Shown: positions 5,077 to 5,288 of the stretch, in pieces | Layout of the letters: each line of letters opens with the position of its first letter | How positions within the stretch are numbered: position 1 is the stretch's first letter | DNA from: an uncultured Lachnospiraceae bacterium | Lineage (GTDB): Bacteria; Bacillota; Clostridia; Lachnospirales; Lachnospiraceae | Length of the DNA stretch: 5,288 nucleotides | Assembly (NCBI GenBank): GCA_944376975.1 | Contig: CALWEE010000128.1 | Location: forward strand, 1-5,288 | Reading direction: 5' to 3' | Notes under the pieces: model-generated | Database searches by the model: none | The model's input: the letters and a program-made list of their open reading frames with translations, nothing else | What the model was told of the DNA's origin: nothing | Made by a program: the position numbers and the translations under genes

Positions 5077-5288
5077 ATGAGAGACAGACTGAACAGGACA
5101 GAGACGCTGACATGGATTTCTTTTCCCGCCCTTGCCGCGACCGGATGCGTCCGGCACGGCTTTTCCACCCGGGAGGGCGGCGTTAGCCGGGGTGTTTACC
5201 GTTCCATGGACCTGTCTTACACGAGAGGCGACGATAAGGCGGCGGTTGACGAAAATTTCCGCCGGTTCTGCGCCGGCATCGGGATCGA
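5077..5288 (+). CDS. pgeF: PgeF/YfiH family purine nucleoside phosphorylase, 5' part
   Basis: Only the first 70 codons are in the window; the gene runs off the 3' edge. The family, once called laccase-domain or polyphenol oxidase proteins, includes zinc-dependent purine nucleoside phosphorylases with adenosine deaminase activity, and YfiH/PgeF has been linked to fidelity of cell-wall precursor synthesis in E. coli. The diagnostic N-terminal block is HGFSTREGGVSRGVYRSMDL (H27 onward), followed by SYTRGDDKAAVDENFRRF, matching the usual GDD...V.EN pattern. The metal-binding Cys and His residues would lie downstream and cannot be checked. The ATG at 5077 follows AGAGGTGG (5066-5073). It starts 32 bp after the yraN stop, so it is probably in the same operon. 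Confidence 0.88.
   Translation, partial: MRDRLNRTETLTWISFPALAATGCVRHGFSTREGGVSRGVYRSMDLSYTRGDDKAAVDENFRRFCAGIGI

Overview
The window is a chromosomal housekeeping cluster with every recognisable gene on the + strand. The order is rimM, trmD, rplS, a signal peptidase I-like gene, rbgA (ylqF), an active signal peptidase I (lepB), rnhB, a yraN-family reading frame and the 5' end of a pgeF/yfiH-type gene. This order, the single-membrane-segment signal peptidases and the AGGAGG-type ribosome binding sites point to a member of the Firmicutes, most likely class Clostridia and probably Lachnospiraceae-like. That is inference from gene content and protein style; base composition looks moderate to somewhat GC-rich. 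No mobile element, phage gene, CRISPR array, tRNA or rRNA was seen.

Layout. (1) Positions 3-1270 hold rimM and trmD, 5 bp apart, for 30S maturation and tRNA m1G37 methylation. (2) A good extended -10 promoter overlaps the trmD stop, followed by a leader of about 70 nt, rplS (ribosomal protein L19) and a strong intrinsic terminator with a GNRA tetraloop (1744-1772). (3) Positions 1818-3822 hold a signal peptidase-like gene that has lost both catalytic residues, the ribosome-assembly GTPase gene rbgA, and an intact signal peptidase I gene, closed by a second intrinsic terminator (3835-3863). (4) Positions 3897-5288 hold rnhB, a yraN-like nuclease-fold frame and the start of pgeF. Most of the cluster serves ribosome and tRNA biogenesis, protein export and RNA-DNA hybrid repair.

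The two points that most deserve attention are these. First, the signal peptidase homologue at 1818-2372 has Ala where the nucleophilic Ser should be and Arg where the general-base Lys should be. It sits one gene away from an intact paralogue, which resembles the inactive SpsA / active SpsB pair of Staphylococcus aureus. Second, the yraN frame has no ATG, GTG or TTG in any forward frame between 4608 and 4822, although its conserved N-terminus is encoded there. The 3' end of rnhB carries an A AAT TTT heptamer in the right phase, inside the only short interval where a -1 slip could join rnhB to yraN, and a potential hairpin lies 9 nt downstream. A programmed frameshift making an RNase HII-YraN fusion is therefore a testable hypothesis. 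A non-standard start, a sequence error or gene decay are the alternatives.
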